From NCBI RefSeq assembly GCF_014635345.1, contig NZ_BMCU01000006.1, forward strand, positions 1 to 64,000: 64,000 nt of DNA, read 5' to 3'. Shown piece after piece: positions 19,503-26,809 of the stretch. Every line of letters begins with the position of its first letter. The first letter of the stretch is position 1. The notes below the pieces were generated by a model, which saw only the letters and a list, made by a program, of their open reading frames with translations, ran no database searches and was not told the origin of the DNA. This stretch comes from Rhodococcoides trifolii. Its GTDB lineage: Bacteria > Actinomycetota > Actinomycetes > Mycobacteriales > Mycobacteriaceae. Position numbers and translations under genes: made by a program.

Positions 19503-19551
19503 GAGAGGAGACTGTACGGATGCGGGGTTCTCTTCGCCCGAGGTCACGTCG

Positions 19552-19557
19552 TACCCT
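19552..19557 (+). promoter_or_regulatory. -10 box for leaderless clpS
   Basis: TACCCT lies 7 nt before the ATG at 19565. Confidence 0.45.
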
Positions 19558-19564
19558 GGTTTGC

Positions 19565-19870
19565 ATGTCGACTGCCACGGCCGTTCCGGAAGCGTCGCCG
19601 ACGCAATCGGCGGCGGTGAAAGAAGACGTCGCCGAGGACAAGCCCTGGGTCACCATCGTGTGGGACGACCCGGTGAACCTCATGCATTACGTCACCTACA
19701 TTTTTCAGAAGCTGTTCGGCTACAGCAAACCCAAGGCCACCGAGCTCATGATGCAGGTGCACTCGGAAGGCAAAGCGGTGGTTTCGTCGGGTGCCCGCGA
19801 CAAGATGGAACTCGACGTGCAGCGCCTCCATGCCGCCGGCCTGTGGGCGACCATGCAGCACGATACGTAG
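19565..19870 (+). CDS. clpS: ATP-dependent Clp protease adaptor ClpS
   Basis: 101 aa. ClpS delivers N-degron proteins to ClpC1-ClpP. After a disordered N-terminal extension (about 1-25) comes the core: [20 protein letters not shown], with the Asp-Asp-Pro-Val-Asn of the N-degron pocket, and VHSEGKAVV with the conserved His. The ATG at 19565 has a TACCCT box 7 nt upstream. DUF2017 follows after 14 nt, then the P1 peptidase; the same trio is Rv1331-Rv1333. Confidence 0.95.
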   Translation: MSTATAVPEASPTQSAAVKEDVAEDKPWVTIVWDDPVNLMHYVTYIFQKLFGYSKPKATELMMQVHSEGKAVVSSGARDKMELDVQRLHAAGLWATMQHDT

Positions 19871-19884
19871 AGGGGTTTTCGCAC

Positions 19885-20472
19885 GTGCGCACGTGGAGTC
19901 GACGGAGCGGCCTCGGGGGCCCGAAATTCAGGTCCGAGATGGACGCCCGCGAAGCCGCAGTTCTGAGGTCCTTGGTGTCGTCCGTGGGCGGACTCCTCGA
20001 ACAACGATCGGCGCAGTCGCCCGTCGACGACCTCGCCGAGCTCACCGGCATCCGATCGGGCAACACGAGCGCACCGACCGACCCGACGCTGGCTCGCCTA
20101 CTCCCCGATTTCCACCGCCCGGAGGGCGCCGACGCGTCCGACCCCGAGCTGGAGTTGGCCGAGCAAGCCGACCTCAACGGTGCGCTTCGCAGCATCCACG
20201 AGCCCGACATCATCGACGCCAAACGCGCCGCCGGGGCCGTCGTTCTGGACACCCTCCCCGCGGACGGTGGCCGCATTGTGCTGACTCCGGAGCAGGCGGA
20301 CGCCTGGCTCGCCGCGCTCAACGACGTGCGGCTCGCCCTGGGGACCACGCTGGGTATCGAGGCGGACACACCCGACGCGTTCGAGGCCGACGATCCGCGT
20401 GCGCCGCACCTCGACGTCTACCACTGGCTGACGTGGATGCAGGATTCGCTGGTCCAAGCCTTGATGCCGTGA
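19885..20472 (+). CDS. DUF2017 protein (Rv1332-like)
   Basis: 195 aa, no membrane segment or signal. It belongs to DUF2017, which almost always accompanies clpS in actinobacteria and is thought to take part in ClpS-linked proteolysis or regulation (association only). Recognisable stretches are MDAREAAVLRSLVSSVGGLL, LLPDFHRP and YHWLTWMQDSLVQALM. The GTG at 19885 has the sequence AGGGG about 9 nt upstream, overlapping the clpS stop region. Its TGA overlaps the GTG of the next gene by 4 bp. Confidence 0.85.
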   Translation: MRTWSRRSGLGGPKFRSEMDAREAAVLRSLVSSVGGLLEQRSAQSPVDDLAELTGIRSGNTSAPTDPTLARLLPDFHRPEGADASDPELELAEQADLNGALRSIHEPDIIDAKRAAGAVVLDTLPADGGRIVLTPEQADAWLAALNDVRLALGTTLGIEADTPDAFEADDPRAPHLDVYHWLTWMQDSLVQALMP

Positions 20473-21527
20473 CCACCGGGCGTCGCGATCTGCTCACCGA
20501 CGTACGGGGGCTGCTCGTGGGCCATCACCACGTTCTGGATCGCGACGTCACCGTCGCCACCGAATCCGACGTCGGCACCGGAAGCGCAACGGGATGCACG
20601 GTCGTACTCACGACAGTCGGCACCACTGCCGCGGTGGACGTCCGCGGCGGTGGACCCGGAACACGCGAAACCGACCTGCTGGACCCGTCGCACTCGGTCC
20701 AACAGGTCGACGCGATCCTCCTCACCGGCGGCAGCGCGTACGGCCTGGCCGCCGCAGACGGAGTGATGCGGTGGTCCGAAGAACACGGGCGCGGGGTGCC
20801 GATGGGACGGGCCGGGTACGTCGTCCCGATCGTCCCCGGCGCCGTCGTCTTCGATCTGCCCGTCGGCGACTGGGCGGTCCGGCCGACGGCGGAATTCGGC
20901 TACCTGGCCGCGGACGCGGCGGCCGAGGACTTCGCCCTCGGCTCCGTCGGGGCCGGAACTGCTGCCAGGGCCGGGGTGCTCAAAGGCGGCGTCGGGAGTG
21001 CCAGCGTGGTGATCGAATCGGGGCCCGCAGCGGGTGTGACCGTGTCGGCGCTGATGGTGTGCAACCCGGTGGGATCGGTGTTCGACCCGTCGACGGGGAT
21101 GCTCTGGGGCCAGGGCTTCGTCGGGTCGGCCCCGACGCCCGCTGAGGTCGCCGCGGCGGCGACTCTGACCGACAAGGACACGTCGCTGAACACCACGATC
21201 GGCGTGGTTGCGACCGATGCGCCGTTGACGGCAGCGGGGTGCCGCCGCTTGGCGGTGGCGGCGCACGACGGTTTGGCGCGGGCCGTCCGACCGGCGCACT
21301 CACCGCTCGACGGCGACACGATCTTCGCTCTCGCGACAGCGATGGCCACGGTCCCGGCCGACGATCGGGCGAACCCGATGATGGCGGCGGACCTGCGTCT
21401 GATGGACGCCGTGTGCCGGGCGGTGGCGCCGGTGGTCGAACGGGCGATCGTCAAGGCCGTGCTGGCCGCGAGCCCGGTGGCGTCGATCCCGACCTATCGC
21501 GAGGTCTTTCCGTCGGTCTTCCGCTGA
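20469..21527 (+). CDS. P1 family (DmpA/S58) N-terminal nucleophile peptidase
   Basis: 352 aa. The family self-cleaves to expose an N-terminal Ser or Thr that acts as an aminopeptidase. The likely processing site is in SLNTTIGVVATDAPLT, with Thr242 or Thr243 as the nucleophile. ILLTGGSAYGLAAADGVMRW is the other family hallmark. No signal peptide. GTG at 20469 overlaps the DUF2017 stop (GTGA). Equivalent to Rv1333. In M. tuberculosis the mec-cysO-cysM sulfur-transfer genes follow; here the next gene is the rhomboid. Confidence 0.9.
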   Translation: MTTGRRDLLTDVRGLLVGHHHVLDRDVTVATESDVGTGSATGCTVVLTTVGTTAAVDVRGGGPGTRETDLLDPSHSVQQVDAILLTGGSAYGLAAADGVMRWSEEHGRGVPMGRAGYVVPIVPGAVVFDLPVGDWAVRPTAEFGYLAADAAAEDFALGSVGAGTAARAGVLKGGVGSASVVIESGPAAGVTVSALMVCNPVGSVFDPSTGMLWGQGFVGSAPTPAEVAAAATLTDKDTSLNTTIGVVATDAPLTAAGCRRLAVAAHDGLARAVRPAHSPLDGDTIFALATAMATVPADDRANPMMAADLRLMDAVCRAVAPVVERAIVKAVLAASPVASIPTYREVFPSVFR

Positions 21528-21569
21528 CGCGTGGCGGTACATTCGATACCGGGAGAAGGGTGAGCACAG

Positions 21570-22220
21570 ATGATCGATCCGTCGACGGGAATGCTGGTGC
21601 CCGAGCGGGCCGCGCAAAACAGTACGCGCCCGCTGTGGTTACGCGCCGGTCTGCTGACCGCCTCCTTCGTCGCCCTGCTCTACGTCATCGAAGCCGTCGA
21701 CGTCGCGACCGGTTTGCGTCTGGACAACGCGGGAATCGAGCCGCGCGAAGTCGACGGTCTGAGGGGCATTGCGTTCGCGCCGCTTCTCCACCACGGCTGG
21801 GACCACCTGTTCGCGAACACCGGACCGATCCTGGTGCTGGGGTTCGTCGTCATGATGTCGGGCATCGGCCGCGGTCTCGCGGCCACCGCTGTGATCTGGA
21901 TCGTGGGCGGTTTCGGGACCTGGTTGACCGGTGGCGCCTTGAGCATTCACGTCGGTGCGTCGGGGCTGGTCTTCGGTTGGCTGGCGTACCTGATCGTGCG
22001 CGGGGTGTTCACGCGCAGCCTGCTGCAGCTGCTGCTCGGTGTCCTCGTGCTCCTGGTCTACGGAAGCGTGTTGTGGGGAGTCCTGCCCGGTCAGGAAGGT
22101 ATTTCCTGGCAGGGGCACCTGTTCGGAGCGGTGGGCGGTGTAATCGCGGCGTGGGTTCTCGCGTCGGACGTGCGCCGTGCTCGGCGTACCGGCGACAGTG
22201 CGACGCTCGCGCCTCGATGA
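21570..22220 (+). CDS. Rhomboid family intramembrane serine protease
   Basis: 216 aa with about six transmembrane helices. The catalytic dyad is S131 in the GASG motif (HVGASGLVFGW) and H183 (WQGHLFGAVGG). HHGWDHLFANT, where the WxHxxxN-type motif places an oxyanion His/Asn, is also present. The substrate is unknown. A GAGAAGG Shine-Dalgarno-like sequence lies about 10 nt before the ATG. Equivalent to Rv1337. Confidence 0.92.
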   Translation: MIDPSTGMLVPERAAQNSTRPLWLRAGLLTASFVALLYVIEAVDVATGLRLDNAGIEPREVDGLRGIAFAPLLHHGWDHLFANTGPILVLGFVVMMSGIGRGLAATAVIWIVGGFGTWLTGGALSIHVGASGLVFGWLAYLIVRGVFTRSLLQLLLGVLVLLVYGSVLWGVLPGQEGISWQGHLFGAVGGVIAAWVLASDVRRARRTGDSATLAPR

Positions 22221-22266
22221 TCGCGTTCTTTCGTTTGGCGGGACCTTCTCTGGCAGCATGGCAGCC

Positions 22267-23025
22267 ATGCGTCTAACCGTTCTGGGATGCTCGGGAAGCG
22301 TCTCCGGACCGGACTCACCCGCGTCCGGATATCTGCTCGGGGCTCCGGACACACCGCCGCTGGTACTCGACTTCGGGCCCGGTGTTCTCGGTGCGCTGCA
22401 GCGCTACGCCGACCCCGGCTCGGTCTCTGTTCTGCTCTCGCATCTGCATGCGGACCACTGCCTCGACGTTCCCGGGCTTCTGGTGTGGCGTCGTTACGGT
22501 CCCGCTCGCCCGGAAGGGCGAGCCATCGTCTACGGGCCGACGGACACTGCGTTCCGGCTCGGTGTCGCCTCGGCGGAGTGCGGCGGACGGATCGACGACA
22601 TGTCGGACACCCTCGATCTCCGGCAGTTGCAGGACGGCGGTGTCATCGAGTTCGGGGCGCTGCGCATCCTGACTCGGCAGGTCTATCACCCGCCCGAGTC
22701 GTACGGATCGCGGATCACGAGCGACACCGGCAAAGTGCTGGCCTACACGGGCGACACCGGTGTGTGCGAGTCGGTGCGCGAACTGGCCGCCGGTGCCGAC
22801 GTGCTGCTCGCAGAGGCGTCCTGGACGCATGCGGCGGATCGTCCGAAGGGCGTTCACCTCTCCGGAACCGAGGCCGGTGAGCTGGCCGCGTCGGCCGGCG
22901 TCGGTGAGCTGCTCCTCACACACATCCCCCCGTGGACATCGCGAGAGGACGTCATCGCCGAGGCGAAAGCGGCGTTCGACGGCCCCGTTCACGCAGTGTC
23001 GCCCGGGGACGTCTTCGACGTCTGA
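22267..23025 (+). CDS. Metallo-beta-lactamase fold phosphodiesterase (Rv1339-like)
   Basis: 252 aa. The metal site HxHxDH is H59-H61-D63-H64 (SHLHADHCLD), with later ligands in YHPPES, YTGDTG and LLTHIPPWT. The M. tuberculosis orthologue Rv1339 has been described as an atypical class II cAMP phosphodiesterase; a cAMP-lowering role here is inferred from that and from synteny. The ATG at 22267 starts MRLTVLGCSGS; another ATG at 22258 would add three residues. murI, which precedes it in M. tuberculosis, is missing. Confidence 0.88.
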   Translation: MRLTVLGCSGSVSGPDSPASGYLLGAPDTPPLVLDFGPGVLGALQRYADPGSVSVLLSHLHADHCLDVPGLLVWRRYGPARPEGRAIVYGPTDTAFRLGVASAECGGRIDDMSDTLDLRQLQDGGVIEFGALRILTRQVYHPPESYGSRITSDTGKVLAYTGDTGVCESVRELAAGADVLLAEASWTHAADRPKGVHLSGTEAGELAASAGVGELLLTHIPPWTSREDVIAEAKAAFDGPVHAVSPGDVFDV

Positions 23026-23028
23026 CGT

Positions 23029-23118
23029 CCGACCGGCCTCCGGCCTGCCCGCCTGAATTCCGACCGGCCTCCGGCCTGCCCGCCTGAATTCCGACCGGCC
23101 TCCGGCCTGCCCGCCTGA
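23029..23118. repeat. Three tandem copies of a 31-bp GC-rich repeat
   Basis: Copies begin at 23029, 23060 and 23091. The first two are identical over 31 bp; the third matches for 28 bp. Each contains GGCCTCCGGCC, able to form a short stem. The array fills the space between the phosphodiesterase stop and the -10 region of rph. Confidence 0.9.
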
Positions 23119-23136
23119 CCCGATTAGGCTTGCGCC

Positions 23137-23889
23137 GTGTCCACACGAGAAGACGGCAGGGCGGACGACGAACTCCGCACCATCACCATCACGCGCGGTT
23201 TCACCTCGCATCCGGCCGGATCGGTTCTGGTCGAGTTCGGCAACACCCGGGTGATGTGCACCGCGAGCGTCGAGCAGGGTGTTCCGCGCTGGCGCAAGGG
23301 TTCCGGGCTCGGGTGGCTCACCGCGGAGTACGCGATGTTGCCGGGCGCGACGCACACCCGGAACAGCCGAGAGTCGGTCAAGGGCAAGGTCAGCGGGCGC
23401 ACCCAGGAGATCAGTCGTCTGGTCGGACGGTCGCTGCGCGCGTGCATCGACCTGGCGGCCATCGGTGAGAACACCATCGCGCTCGACTGCGATGTTCTGC
23501 AGGCCGACGGCGGCACTCGCACTGCCGCGATCACAGGGGCGTTCGTCGCCCTGTCCGACGCAGTGACGTTCCTGCGAGCGCACAATCGCCTGGCCGATCC
23601 CCAGCCCATCTCCTGTGCCATTGCTGCCGTGAGTGTCGGCGTGGTCGACGGTCGCGTCCGCCTCGATCTGCCGTACGAAGAGGACTCGCGCGCCGAGGTC
23701 GACATGAACATCGTCGCCACCGACACCGGCACGCTCGTCGAGGTACAGGGCACCGCCGAGGGCGCAACGTTCTCCCGCTCGACCCTCGACAAGATGATGG
23801 ACTCGGCACTCGCCGGGTGCGAGCAGCTCTTCGAGGTTCAGCGAGCAGCACTGGCGCAGCCGTACCCGGGTGTTCTGCCCGGTGCCTGA
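23137..23889 (+). CDS. rph: Ribonuclease PH
   Basis: 250 aa. It is a phosphate-dependent 3'-5' exoribonuclease that trims tRNA 3' ends. Family stretches are [47 protein letters not shown] and [19 protein letters not shown]. The GTG at 23137 has TAGGCT (23125-23130) 6 nt upstream, just downstream of the tandem repeat array. It overlaps rdgB by 8 nt. Equivalent to Rv1340. Confidence 0.97.
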   Translation: MSTREDGRADDELRTITITRGFTSHPAGSVLVEFGNTRVMCTASVEQGVPRWRKGSGLGWLTAEYAMLPGATHTRNSRESVKGKVSGRTQEISRLVGRSLRACIDLAAIGENTIALDCDVLQADGGTRTAAITGAFVALSDAVTFLRAHNRLADPQPISCAIAAVSVGVVDGRVRLDLPYEEDSRAEVDMNIVATDTGTLVEVQGTAEGATFSRSTLDKMMDSALAGCEQLFEVQRAALAQPYPGVLPGA

Positions 23890-24487
23890 CCTCCTGGTCG
23901 CTAGTCGCAACGCGAAGAAGCTGCGCGAACTGGAACGGGTCCTCGGTGTCGCCGGCGTCGAGGGGATCACCTTGGTGGGCCTGGACACGGTGCCGCCGTT
24001 TCCGGAAGCCCCCGAAACCGGCGCAACCTTCGAAGAGAATGCGCTGGCGAAGGCGCGCGATGGTGCTGCTGCAACTGGGATGGCATGCGTCGCAGACGAT
24101 TCCGGTGTCGAGATCGACGCACTCCGTGGAATGCCCGGCGTGCTGTCGGCGAGATGGAGCGGAACACACGGGAACGACGCGGCGAATACCGCACTCGTTC
24201 TCGCGCAACTGGCGGACGTACCCGGCGACAGACGCGGCGGCGGATTCGTCTCGGCGTGCGCGCTGGTGTTGCCCGACGGTCGCGAGTTCGTGGTGCGAGG
24301 GGAGTGGCGCGGCACAATCGCTCGGGAACCGAAGGGCGACGGCGGTTTCGGGTACGACCCGATCTTCGTGCCCGACGGTGACACCCGCTCGGCGGCCGAA
24401 CTCACCCCGGAAGAGAAGGACGCCGCCTCGCATCGCGGGCGGGCGTTGCGGCAGTTGGTGCCGTCGCTGCGGGACTGGGTCGGTTAG
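23882..24487 (+). CDS. rdgB: Inosine/xanthosine triphosphate pyrophosphatase (RdgB/HAM1)
   Basis: 201 aa. It removes ITP, dITP and XTP from the nucleotide pool. Motifs are [11 protein letters not shown] at the N-terminus, [20 protein letters not shown] with the metal-binding Asp pair, [11 protein letters not shown] and [10 protein letters not shown]. The GTG at 23882 lies inside the end of rph and gives the family-like N-terminus [10 protein letters not shown]. Equivalent to Rv1341. Confidence 0.95.
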   Translation: MPDLLVASRNAKKLRELERVLGVAGVEGITLVGLDTVPPFPEAPETGATFEENALAKARDGAAATGMACVADDSGVEIDALRGMPGVLSARWSGTHGNDAANTALVLAQLADVPGDRRGGGFVSACALVLPDGREFVVRGEWRGTIAREPKGDGGFGYDPIFVPDGDTRSAAELTPEEKDAASHRGRALRQLVPSLRDWVG

Positions 24488-24549
24488 ATTTCAGTCGTGC
24501 ACGGGTGCTACCTGCTTGTACAGAAGTGCAGCCCGGTCGCTCTAATCGG

Positions 24550-24915
24550 TCAGAGCTTGACGCCGGCCCGCACTCGCTTGGTGACGTAGTGCTCGGCGAC
24601 GAAGGACAGGAACGGAATGGTTCCGGCGAGGGCCACGCCGATGATGGTCACGGGCTTCCATCGCGCCTTGATCGCCAAGTCGATCGTGCAGACCAGGTAC
24701 ACCATGTAGAAGAGCCCGTGGGCCTGACCGATGTAGAACAACCAGCTCGGGGCGGTGCTGCTGTCGGTGAGAATGACGTACTTGTAGATGATCTCACCGG
24801 TCAACACGAGCAGCCACACGCCTGTGATGTAGGCCAGAACCCGGTAGCGGGTGAGCGCAGAGGCGATACGTGGTTGCAGGACAACCGATTTGGACGGGGT
24901 GTCAGCCGTGCTCAC
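24550..24915 (-). CDS. DUF3817 integral membrane protein (Rv1342c-like)
   Basis: 121 aa, three predicted membrane helices (about 25-45, 58-82, 88-107). YRVLAYITGVWLL and IGQAHGLFYMVYLVCTIDLA are typical of DUF3817; function unknown. The GTG at 24915 overlaps the stop of the upstream gene (GTGA), so both are translated together as in Rv1343c-Rv1342c. It is convergent with rdgB across 62 bp. A second family member is at 4795-5154. Confidence 0.87.
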   Translation of the reverse strand: MSTADTPSKSVVLQPRIASALTRYRVLAYITGVWLLVLTGEIIYKYVILTDSSTAPSWLFYIGQAHGLFYMVYLVCTIDLAIKARWKPVTIIGVALAGTIPFLSFVAEHYVTKRVRAGVKL

Positions 24916-25304
24916 GAAGTGCTCCTGTCGCTCTCGCGATTCAGATCTGCGAGATAGGTGTTGTATTCCAGTAGCTGGCGAGACTCGGGATCGTCGATCG
25001 TGTCCACGTAGTTCGCGAAGGATGGGCGCTCGGGGAGAACTCCGTCGGGGATCTCGTTCGGCTCGTCCTCCGATACAGCGACCGCATCTTCGTCACCGTC
25101 TTCGAGCTGAACGAACCGCCGATAGAAGAAGACGACGAAACCGGCGAACAGTGGCCACTGCAGCGCGTATCCGAGGTTCTGGCCGGTGCCCGACGACGAC
25201 TCGAACCGCTGAAGCTGCCACCAGCCGAGGATCAAGCACACGGCGAACGCGGAGACGACCAGCAGGATCAGCGCTGGTCGGCGTCTCTTCGCAGTCGTTG
25301 CCAC
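24912..25304 (-). CDS. Membrane protein with acidic tail (LprD/Rv1343c-like position)
   Basis: 130 aa. A basic N-terminus (KRRRP) leads into a first membrane helix (about 11-28) and a second (about 48-66). An acidic cytoplasmic or external tail follows. Its place beside DUF3817 corresponds to lprD (Rv1343c), but I see no lipobox here, so lipoprotein status is doubtful. The GTG at 25304 is set by a TACCGT box 6 nt upstream. Function unknown. Confidence 0.75.
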   Translation of the reverse strand: MATTAKRRRPALILLVVSAFAVCLILGWWQLQRFESSSGTGQNLGYALQWPLFAGFVVFFYRRFVQLEDGDEDAVAVSEDEPNEIPDGVLPERPSFANYVDTIDDPESRQLLEYNTYLADLNRESDRSTS

Positions 25305-25310
25305 ACCTCG

Positions 25311-25316
25311 ACGGTA
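25311..25316 (-). promoter_or_regulatory. -10 box for the leaderless 25304 gene
   Basis: TACCGT on the minus strand, 6 nt from the GTG. Confidence 0.45.
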
Positions 25317-25363
25317 CCGGATCGGCGAGTGTGAACGACGGCACGTCGTAGAGAGGTAGATCG

Positions 25364-25447
25364 TGGTGCGCGAGGGGGGACTTGAACCCCCACGTCCTAA
25401 GACACCACATCCTAAGTGTGGCGCGTCTGCCATTCCGCCACTCGCGC
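25364..25447 (-). tRNA. tRNA-Leu, anticodon UAG
   Basis: 84 nt including an encoded CCA end. The acceptor stem GCGCGAG pairs with CTCGCGC. The D arm contains GCGGAATGGCAGACGC. The anticodon stem CCACA/TGTGG encloses the loop CTTAGGA, so the anticodon is TAG. A long variable arm, as expected of class II tRNA-Leu, is followed by the T-arm GGTTCAAGTCC. It starts 11 nt downstream of the HNH gene on the same strand. Confidence 0.95.
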
Positions 25448-25458
25448 GTACTGGCAAT

Positions 25459-25962
25459 TTACCCCACTTCGTCCGCGCTCGACTTCGTCCTCGCAGTGGA
25501 CCGGGACCTGTTCCGCCCCGCCCAGGTCGGAGTCTGGCTATGGCAGTTGGGGCACAGGAAGCGAAGATTGACCAGTCTGCAGTCGAGAGGATTCCCGTCG
25601 ACGTGATCCACATGCAAGCGAAGTGGTTCGCCCATCCACGCCGGGCCTAGTCGGCAGAGAGCGCACTCCTCGACGACGCCGGACTCGAGCATTGCGCGCC
25701 GGAGATGATGCGGCTTCGCTCTTGCAGAGCCCGGAGCCCTACGAATCAGAATAGTGGCCGCAGTCCGGCGATTGCTGGACGACTTGCCTTTCAGATGGGC
25801 CTGACCTGTGAAGTGCGACGTATCGATTTCCAACCGCCGAATCCGTCGACTGATGTGAGCGTGAGAGCCACCCGACAGTGGAACGCCGAGGTGCCTGAGC
25901 ACCCCGGCGATACTGTTCGACTGGTCCACCGCTTCGCGTAGTACTTCTTCGGTGTACTTCAT
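25459..25962 (-). CDS. HNH endonuclease
   Basis: 167 aa. The N-terminal third (SIAGVLRHLGVPLSGG...ISRRIRRLEIDTSHFTG) looks like the small DNA-binding module common in phage and actinobacterial HNH proteins. The nuclease core has two CxxC pairs (C100/C103, C137/C140) for structural zinc, plus the HNH residues around D119-H120, N132 and H141 (VDHVDGNPL, VNLRFLCPNCHSQT). All expected residues are present. The ATG at 25962 lies 13 nt after the stop of the SOS-box-controlled gene, so the two are probably one operon ending just before tRNA-Leu. Possible roles are DNA repair, a homing nuclease or a defence effector; the sequence does not decide. Confidence 0.88.
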   Translation of the reverse strand: MKYTEEVLREAVDQSNSIAGVLRHLGVPLSGGSHAHISRRIRRLEIDTSHFTGQAHLKGKSSSNRRTAATILIRRAPGSARAKPHHLRRAMLESGVVEECALCRLGPAWMGEPLRLHVDHVDGNPLDCRLVNLRFLCPNCHSQTPTWAGRNRSRSTARTKSSADEVG

Positions 25963-25975
25963 CGAACGACTGCGA

Positions 25976-26755
25976 TCAGTCGTCCAGTGGTTGCGTCATT
26001 CTCCGCGGCCGCGCCTGCTTGCGCTGATACCGCCAGATGCTGTGCCGGAGCGTAGTCGTGCTGCAGTCGAGTAGGGCTGCGGCAGAGGCGAGTTCCGCGT
26101 CGACGTCCACGTCTTCCCAGGCCACGGCCCGGCGAACGAACGCCGCGATCATGGCCTCGGACTCGGGAGTGACGACGTCGAGGACCGCGAGGAAGCACTC
26201 CCAGGACATCTGTCCGACGCCCGCAACGGAGGTGAAGGCGGCTTTCTGCGCTTCCGATCCGTCGACGTCCGACGCGTGGTGCACGCCCACCTCCATCAGC
26301 GCCGACGCGACGAGACGCGCTGCCTCGGCTTTCGTCGTGTAGTTGCCGGCCACTCGCTGCCGATTTCCGAGTGCGTCGACGAGTTCCTCGGAATCGATGC
26401 GGGTGAACCCGTCGAGGTTGTCGAGTTCGGTGCCCCGGCTCGCTCGCCACGCCGCCACGACTTTGCGGACGCCGGTCGTCTCGGTCCCGTAGGTGGCGCG
26501 TGCGGAGAACACCGCGTCCAGTACGGCGGCCTCGATCTCGCCCGGCCACCCGTCGAACCAGAACGGCCAGGAGTCTTTCGGCATCGCCGCCGTGATGTTC
26601 GCGGCCACGAGCTCCACCGTGTCCATCGGTTCTGTATCGACCAGCTCTGTATCGATCAGCTCCGTATCGATCAGCTCTGTATCGATCGGTTCGGAGTCGT
26701 CCCACGGCTCGGAACGCGTATCGAATTCTGCGTTCGAGATGTCGGTGATGGTCAT
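25976..26755 (-). CDS. Unrecognised protein with helix-hairpin-helix-like motif, under an SOS box
   Basis: 259 aa, not recognised as a named family. Residues about 23-46 are acidic pentapeptide repeats of the type IDTEL. The body is alpha-helical. VAGVGQMSWECFLAVL resembles the helix-hairpin-helix of DNA glycosylases (GVG then a hydrophobic helix), but the catalytic Asp segment expected after it (VDTHV type) reads TPESEAM, so glycosylase activity is uncertain. The C-terminal tail is basic (YQRKQARPRRM). The ATG at 26755 is 22 nt from the 32-bp palindrome that contains a perfect LexA box. With the HNH gene it forms a probable DNA-damage-induced operon. Confidence 0.7.
   Translation of the reverse strand: MTITDISNAEFDTRSEPWDDSEPIDTELIDTELIDTELVDTEPMDTVELVAANITAAMPKDSWPFWFDGWPGEIEAAVLDAVFSARATYGTETTGVRKVVAAWRASRGTELDNLDGFTRIDSEELVDALGNRQRVAGNYTTKAEAARLVASALMEVGVHHASDVDGSEAQKAAFTSVAGVGQMSWECFLAVLDVVTPESEAMIAAFVRRAVAWEDVDVDAELASAAALLDCSTTTLRHSIWRYQRKQARPRRMTQPLDD
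26616..26690 (-). repeat. 15-bp coding tandem repeat, about five copies
   Basis: Units of the form TCTGTATCGATCAGC (26631, 26646, 26661, 26676) encode the (I/V)DTEL/P pentapeptides near the N-terminus; a more diverged unit precedes them at 26616. Copy number could vary by slippage without shifting the frame. Confidence 0.85.
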
Positions 26756-26777
26756 GCTTCCCCCTGTTGTTCGGAAC

Positions 26778-26809
26778 CCCCAGTATCGAACGTATGTTCG
26801 ATACTGGGG
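26778..26809 (-). promoter_or_regulatory. LexA/SOS box within a 32-bp perfect palindrome
   Basis: 14-bp arms (26778-26791 and 26796-26809) flank a 4-nt centre. The core TCGAACGTATGTTCGA (26786-26801) matches the actinobacterial LexA consensus TCGAAC-N4-GTTCGA exactly. On the minus strand a TTGACC -35-like element overlaps its outer edge, so LexA binding would block the promoter of the 26755 gene. Confidence 0.85.

Noticed and set aside
23029..23118. Possible CRISPR array
   Set aside because: The 31-bp units are directly adjacent with no spacers and there are no cas genes nearby.
24912..25304. LprD-type lipoprotein
   Set aside because: Synteny suggests it, but the N-terminal helix has no lipobox, so lipidation is not claimed.
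25459..26809. Toxin-antitoxin or restriction-modification pair
   Set aside because: No methyltransferase and no small antitoxin-like gene accompanies the HNH protein.
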